Assembly: GCA_045647345.1 (NCBI GenBank)
Contig: JAZRMG010000018.1
Coordinates: forward strand, 1 to 19,505
Origin: UBA1189 sp045647345
GTDB taxonomy: Bacteria > Bacteroidota > Bacteroidia > Bacteroidales > Bacteroidaceae
Length of the DNA: 19,505 bases
Direction: 5' to 3'
Numbering within the stretch: the first letter of the stretch is position 1; each line of letters begins with the position of its first letter. Below are positions 15,546 through 19,505 of this stretch, piece by piece. Made by a program: the position numbers and the translations under genes. The notes below the pieces were generated by a model. The model had not been told where the DNA came from. It saw only the letters and a list, made by a program, of their open reading frames with translations, and searched no databases.

Positions 15546-16331
15546 ATGAGTACCAGACAACAACAAATGGAGTCCTTCGGCCGCTTGCTCGATATCTTGG
15601 ACGAGTTACGCGAGAAGTGTCCGTGGGACCGCAAACAAACCAACGAAAGTTTACGACCTAACACAATAGAGGAGGTCTATGAACTGTGTGATGCCCTCAT
15701 CAATGAGGACAACGAGAATATATGTAAAGAATTGGGCGATGTGCTGCTCCATGTGGCTTTCTATGCGAAGATAGGCTCTGAGAAGGGCCTGTTTGACATG
15801 AAGGATGTGTGCGATCGCTTGTGTGATAAACTCATCTTTCGCCATCCCCATGTGTTTGGCAGCGTTGAGGTTGAGAATGCCACACAAGTGTCCGAAAACT
15901 GGGAGCAGCTTAAGTTGCGTGAGAAGGGTGGAAACAAACGCGTACTCGAAGGCGTACCTTCAGGGCTCCCCTCTATTGTTAAGGCTTATCGTATACAGGA
16001 GAAGGCACGTAACGTGGGTTTCGAGTGGGACGATGCCTCGGGAGCATGGGAAAAACTGCTCGAAGAAATTGCAGAGCTGAAAGTCGAACTTGAAGCTGAC
16101 AATCACGATCTTGCCGAAGCTGAGTTGGGTGATCTGCTCTTCGCTACCATCAATGTGGCGCGTATGAACGGACTGAGCCCCGATAACGCATTGGAACGCA
16201 CCAACCAAAAGTTTATCCGACGTTTCAACTATGTGGAAGAAAAAGCCATTGCCGCAGGACAAAACCTAAAAGACATGACGCTTGAGGAGATGGATGCCTT
16301 ATGGGATGAGGCCAAGCGGAAGGGATTATAA
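15546..16331 (+). CDS. mazG: Nucleoside triphosphate pyrophosphohydrolase MazG
   Basis: This cytosolic enzyme hydrolyses (d)NTPs to the monophosphate and pyrophosphate, cleaning the nucleotide pool. I start it at 15546 (MSTRQQQMESFGRLL, 261 residues); an upstream ATG at 15510 would begin within the promoter region. Both MazG repeats are present. The first has CPWDRKQT, EExxE at 42-46 and ExxD at 62-65; the second has EExxE at 173-177 and ExxD at 193-196. This two-domain form matches the E. coli-type protein. It is followed 121 nt later by the ROK kinase, which has its own promoter, so the two are probably separate units. Confidence 0.96.
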   Translation: MSTRQQQMESFGRLLDILDELREKCPWDRKQTNESLRPNTIEEVYELCDALINEDNENICKELGDVLLHVAFYAKIGSEKGLFDMKDVCDRLCDKLIFRHPHVFGSVEVENATQVSENWEQLKLREKGGNKRVLEGVPSGLPSIVKAYRIQEKARNVGFEWDDASGAWEKLLEEIAELKVELEADNHDLAEAELGDLLFATINVARMNGLSPDNALERTNQKFIRRFNYVEEKAIAAGQNLKDMTLEEMDALWDEAKRKGL

Positions 16332-16371
16332 GTGGTAAGGCAAACAGAAGGATAAGAAAACGGGATATTTG

Positions 16372-16403
16372 TTTGCAACATTTGCGAACAATCCTTACAT
16401 TTG
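16372..16403 (+). promoter_or_regulatory. Promoter of the ROK kinase gene
   Basis: TTTG (16372-16375), 20 nt of spacer and TACATTTG (16396-16403) match the Bacteroidetes -33/-7 consensus exactly. The gene ATG lies 49 nt past the box. A second TTTG at 16381-16384 falls too close to the -7 box to act as the -33 element. Confidence 0.65.
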
Positions 16404-16452
16404 CATAATCATAGCATAAAGACATATACTATAAACTTTAATAAATACCATT

Positions 16453-17403
16453 ATGGACAAACCTTATGTAGTAGGCATGGATATCGGCGGAACGAATTCC
16501 GTATTCGGTATCGTAGATGCACGTGGAAATATTCTTTGTGTAGATTCTATCAAAACACAAGCGTATAAGGAATTTGGCGATTACGTATCAGCAGTCGCCG
16601 AAAAGCTGCTCCCCATGATTCAAGAAGTTGGTGGGGTAAACAAGATAAAAGGTATGGGTATCGGTGCCCCTAACGGCAACTATTACACAGGTAATATAGA
16701 ACATTCGGCAAACCTCCCATGGAAAGGCATCGTACCTCTTGCTGAAGAGTTCAAGAAGACTATCGGAGTTCCCGTCACTGTAACCAATGATGCTAATGCT
16801 GCCGCCATCGGTGAAATGACTTATGGTGCTGCACGCGGCATGAAGAATTTCATTGAAATCACACTTGGTACAGGAGTGGGCAGTGGAATTGTAGTGAACG
16901 GTCAGCTTGTATATGGTCACGATGGCTTTGCTGGCGAACTTGGCCATGTTATCTCACGCCGTTACAACGGACGCCAATGCGGTTGCGGTCGCTGTGGTTG
17001 TCTGGAGACCTATTGCTCAGCAACAGGTGTGGCACGTACAGCCAAAGAGAAGATTGATTGCACCGACGAGCCTACATTGCTTCGCGACATAGAAGGCGAG
17101 ATCACCTCTAAGGATGTATACGATGCAGCCGTGCGTGGCGATAAGGTGGCCCAAGAGGTGTTTGCTTTCACTGGAGCTATCCTTGGTGAGGCATTGGCAG
17201 ACTTCATCGCCTTCAGCGCTCCCGAGGCTATCGTGCTCTTCGGTGGTCTCACCAAGGCTGGTGATCTCATCATGAAGCCCACATTGGAGGCTATGGAAGC
17301 AAATGTACTCAGCATCTGGAAGGGAAAGACAAAACTCCTTGTTTCAGAACTCAAGGATTCCGATGCTGCCGTACTTGGTGCCAGCGCTTTGGCTTGGGAA
17401 TAA
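16453..17403 (+). CDS. ROK-family glucokinase-like sugar kinase
   Basis: This enzyme phosphorylates a hexose, most likely glucose, with ATP in the cytosol. It has 316 residues, the usual length for a ROK kinase without a DNA-binding domain, so it is not an XylR/NagC-type repressor. Motifs seen: phosphate loop DIGGTN at 10-15, the GIGAPNGN substrate region, catalytic Asp113 in NDANAAA, LGTGVGSG, GELGH with zinc-binding His165, and the zinc cluster CGCGRCGC at 176-183 followed by LE (184-185). An N-acetylmannosamine or fructose kinase is possible, but the ordinary motif set favours glucokinase. It is a single gene with its own promoter and a terminator right after it. Confidence 0.93.
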   Translation: MDKPYVVGMDIGGTNSVFGIVDARGNILCVDSIKTQAYKEFGDYVSAVAEKLLPMIQEVGGVNKIKGMGIGAPNGNYYTGNIEHSANLPWKGIVPLAEEFKKTIGVPVTVTNDANAAAIGEMTYGAARGMKNFIEITLGTGVGSGIVVNGQLVYGHDGFAGELGHVISRRYNGRQCGCGRCGCLETYCSATGVARTAKEKIDCTDEPTLLRDIEGEITSKDVYDAAVRGDKVAQEVFAFTGAILGEALADFIAFSAPEAIVLFGGLTKAGDLIMKPTLEAMEANVLSIWKGKTKLLVSELKDSDAAVLGASALAWE

Positions 17404-17426
17404 AGACACAGATGTTATGAGAATAG

Positions 17427-17458
17427 AGAGAGAGGCAACCCGCGGGTTGCCTCTCTCT
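17427..17458. terminator. 32-bp perfect palindrome, bidirectional terminator
   Basis: All 32 bases are self-complementary, centred on CCCGCGGG between 17442 and 17443, giving a GC-rich 16-bp stem with minimal loop. It starts 23 nt after the ROK kinase stop and is followed by ATCTATTTT on the plus strand. The convergent acyltransferase gene ends about 28 nt beyond it, so it can serve both strands. Confidence 0.88.
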
Positions 17459-17485
17459 ATCTATTTTACATGATCAATTACGATG

Positions 17486-18778
17486 TCATTTACAACGTTT
17501 GAGTAGTCCCTTAAGCTGATTATGCAACTGCTTATTGAGTGTCCATTGCCAGTCTGACCACGTGTGCAATGCAAAGGCGTTGTAGTCGTAAAAGAAGGCT
17601 ACAGCGGGGATGAGCAGCAGCGTGGCGAGGATGGCTGGAACGAGAGGGAGTGTGCAGAAAGCAACAATACCCCAGATGAGAACGAGCAAGGGGAACAAGG
17701 CAAGGTTCACACCCAGGCGAGCCGTATTGCAAAAGGCCTTGTCCTTGAGCTTGCCCACGATGAGGTGGGAGGTTACCCATGCTGGAAGCGTTGTGATGGC
17801 GCAGAACAGGTAGTAGGGTAGTGCGCAGAGCAACGCAATAGTGTTGCCTATTGATGCTGCCAAGGGGTGCTTGTGACTTGTCGACGAGGGATGTATCCTG
17901 TGCAGGCGGCGCTCCTTCTTGAATGCTATGGCATCGGCGTAGAGTGCGGCTGTGGCCTCGGGCGCGTCGGCCTCCTTCTTCTCCACCAGGTGCTTGATGG
18001 TGGCCTGGTTCAGGGTGAGGCGCTCGGCAGGTGAGAGTGGGTTGCACTGTGCGGTGCAGAGCTTGGTGAGCTCCCACTGGGCGTCGTAGTCCTCGGTGTC
18101 GGGCACGTAGGCGATGAGCTCCTTCATGCGTGAAGCCAACTCCTCGCGCAGCATGGCCAGCAGGCGGGCTGGAGTGACCTCGTTCTCATGTTGCTTGACA
18201 AACTCGGTCACGTTGATGGGCTCACCATAGGTAGCCACTACCGTAGAGCGATAGCGGAAGTAGCGGCCATACTCGAGGCCCATGGGCACGATGTAGACGG
18301 GGCACTTGTGGCCAAACTTCTTGTTGGCTTCGAGAGCAATGTGGAAGATGCCTTTGCTCAGCCCCAGCAGCGAGTGCTTGGGACGGTGTGTAGCCTCGGG
18401 AAAGAGGGCCAAGGGGTAGCGGTGCTTGAGCACCTTAACGCATTTGGCAATGATCTCCTCGTTCTGCTTCACGGCAGCATAGCCGTCGCGGATGCGGAAG
18501 ATGGGCAGCATCTTGAGGAAGGTGAACACCTTCTGCAGGAGGGGCTTGCGGAAGATGTCGGCACGGGTCATGAAGACCGTAGCGCGATTCATCGCACGCA
18601 AGATCACCAAGGGATCGAGCAACGCACTGGTGTGGTTGCTGCCGATGATGATGGCACCATCCTTAGGCAGGTTCTCCTTGCCCCTCACCGTCAGGCGACG
18701 AAGCGAGAGCTTGATGATGGGGTTCACCCAAAAGATACGCAGTAGGGTGTAGGCGAAATTTTTATCGTATACTTGCAC
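17486..18778 (-). CDS. PlsC-like lysophospholipid acyltransferase with C-terminal membrane region
   Basis: This predicted membrane enzyme transfers an acyl chain to a glycerolipid, probably lysophosphatidate, in phospholipid synthesis. It has 430 residues, much longer than the roughly 240 of simple PlsC. The acyltransferase domain (about 20-220) has His49 and Asp55 in NHTSALLDP, so the spacing is H-x5-D rather than the textbook H-x4-D. Motif III reads FPEATHRP (126-133) where FPEGTRS is usual. A charged linker (about 225-300) leads to two or three hydrophobic segments (about 305-400). It starts 18 nt after the BASS transporter stop and is likely co-transcribed with it. The acyl acceptor cannot be told from sequence. 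Confidence 0.88.
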   Translation of the reverse strand: MQVYDKNFAYTLLRIFWVNPIIKLSLRRLTVRGKENLPKDGAIIIGSNHTSALLDPLVILRAMNRATVFMTRADIFRKPLLQKVFTFLKMLPIFRIRDGYAAVKQNEEIIAKCVKVLKHRYPLALFPEATHRPKHSLLGLSKGIFHIALEANKKFGHKCPVYIVPMGLEYGRYFRYRSTVVATYGEPINVTEFVKQHENEVTPARLLAMLREELASRMKELIAYVPDTEDYDAQWELTKLCTAQCNPLSPAERLTLNQATIKHLVEKKEADAPEATAALYADAIAFKKERRLHRIHPSSTSHKHPLAASIGNTIALLCALPYYLFCAITTLPAWVTSHLIVGKLKDKAFCNTARLGVNLALFPLLVLIWGIVAFCTLPLVPAILATLLLIPAVAFFYDYNAFALHTWSDWQWTLNKQLHNQLKGLLKRCK

Positions 18779-18796
18779 GGGGATATGAATTAAGAA

Positions 18797-19505
18797 TTAA
18801 GCCTTTTTTTGTCTCTTCGCCCACACGAATCTGTCGCGCAAGCGGAAGATGCCTGCGGCAGAGAGGCCCGCGATGATGTGCCATATGCCCCACCAAGCGG
18901 TGACGATGAGCATACCGCCATTCTGCAGTTCGGGCGGGAAGATGGCGGGATTGAACAGAAGGATGAGGCCGAGACCTGAGTTCTGGATACCCATCTCGAT
19001 GGTGATGGCGCGGCGGTCGGGGCGCGGGAGGCCTGACAGCTCACCGAGCCAGTAGCCGGTGAAGAGGATGAGACCATTATGGATGGCTACGATAACGACA
19101 ATCCACTTGAGGTACTTGATGAAGATGTCGAAGTTGTTCCAGAACGAGATGAGCACCATGCCCAGGAACACCACGATGGAGAGGTACTGCAGGGGCTTGT
19201 TGAGCGCCTGGGCTACCTTGGGAGCATAGTGTGTGGTGAGCACACCAAGTGCCAAGGGTATACCGAGCAGGACGAATATCGTGATGAAGATATCCCATAT
19301 GGGGATGGAGAGCACCTGCAGAGCATCGGCAGCGTGGCGGTCGAGGTAGCGCACGTAGAGGCTTCCCCAGATGGCAAAGTTGGCCGGTGTGGTGAAGATG
19401 GCAGCGGTGGTGGTCACGGCCGACATGGATACCGACAGCTCGCGGTTGCCGCGAGAGATAGAGGTGATGAAGTTCGATACATTTCCTCCAGGGCAGGAGC
19501 CTACC
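18797..19505 (-). CDS. BASS-family (bile acid:Na+ symporter-like) transporter, N-terminus cut by window edge
   Basis: This is a ten-helix type sodium-coupled organic anion transporter of the inner membrane. The visible 235 residues are the C-terminal three quarters; the start lies beyond the right edge. An internal Met at 19426 is not the start, because the open frame continues upstream and carries the family crossover motif SCPGGNVSNFITSISRGN. A second signature, EMGIQNSGLGLIL, lies further on, and six or more hydrophobic helices are visible. Despite the family name, bacterial members also move pyruvate, ketopantoate or other acids, so the substrate is unknown. The acyltransferase gene follows 18 nt after the stop, on the same strand. 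Confidence 0.92.
   Translation of the reverse strand, partial: VGSCPGGNVSNFITSISRGNRELSVSMSAVTTTAAIFTTPANFAIWGSLYVRYLDRHAADALQVLSIPIWDIFITIFVLLGIPLALGVLTTHYAPKVAQALNKPLQYLSIVVFLGMVLISFWNNFDIFIKYLKWIVVIVAIHNGLILFTGYWLGELSGLPRPDRRAITIEMGIQNSGLGLILLFNPAIFPPELQNGGMLIVTAWWGIWHIIAGLSAAGIFRLRDRFVWAKRQKKA

Noticed and set aside
18188..18745. 185-codon plus-strand frame opposite the acyltransferase gene
   Set aside because: It is antisense to a motif-bearing acyltransferase and resembles no family that I know.

Overview
The window reads as chromosomal DNA of a Bacteroidales bacterium, most likely a gut or rumen Prevotellaceae or Bacteroidaceae member. Supporting signs are the folP-cdaA gene pair, several TTTG / TAnnTTTG (-33/-7) promoters in place of -35/-10 boxes, secreted polysaccharidases whose C-termini carry a 'DLxGRxV...GIxIxNxKKV' motif, and relaxed lipoboxes. 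This assignment is inference from content; no marker RNA gene is present.

Layout: (1) 1-994, minus strand: groES followed by the 5' part of groEL, which runs off the left edge. A four-copy 9-bp repeat lies between them, and a TGACA-N3-TGTCA inverted repeat lies upstream of groES. (2) 1136-7722, minus strand: a tight set transcribed as rhamnogalacturonan lyase (PL11), GH51 arabinofuranosidase, folP, cdaA, with gaps of only 3, 7 and 10 nt. (3) 7953-9611, plus strand: recN, convergent with a two-gene unit (9620-10888, minus strand) of a rhodanese lipoprotein and an endonuclease/exonuclease/phosphatase family protein. (4) 11125-11868, plus strand: an RlmB-like rRNA methyltransferase, ended by a 32-bp palindromic terminator. 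(5) 12011-15392, minus strand: a PL1 pectate lyase and a GH105 unsaturated-uronyl hydrolase, each with its own -7 box. (6) 15546-17403, plus strand: mazG and a ROK-family sugar kinase, ended by a second 32-bp palindrome. (7) 17486-19505, minus strand: a BASS-family transporter (cut by the right edge) followed by a PlsC-like acyltransferase.

The biological theme is pectin breakdown. PL1 would cut homogalacturonan, PL11 would cut the rhamnogalacturonan-I backbone, GH51 would remove arabinose side residues and GH105 would clear the unsaturated uronic acid that lyases leave on oligosaccharide ends. These four genes are not in a classical SusC/SusD locus: no SusC, SusD or hybrid two-component gene is visible. 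Two of them instead sit at the head of a transcription unit that also makes folate and cyclic di-AMP enzymes. The other genes are housekeeping: chaperonin, DNA repair, rRNA modification, nucleotide-pool cleaning, sugar phosphorylation and phospholipid synthesis.

No tRNA, rRNA, CRISPR array, insertion sequence or phage gene was seen. No gene-free stretch exceeds 300 nt; the longest are about 230 nt (7723-7952 and 10889-11124), and both hold divergent promoters. I do not see a clearly new biological system. The best leads are the pectinase/folate/c-di-AMP gene coupling, the unannotated elements around groES-groEL, and the unusual GH51 and FolP proteins.
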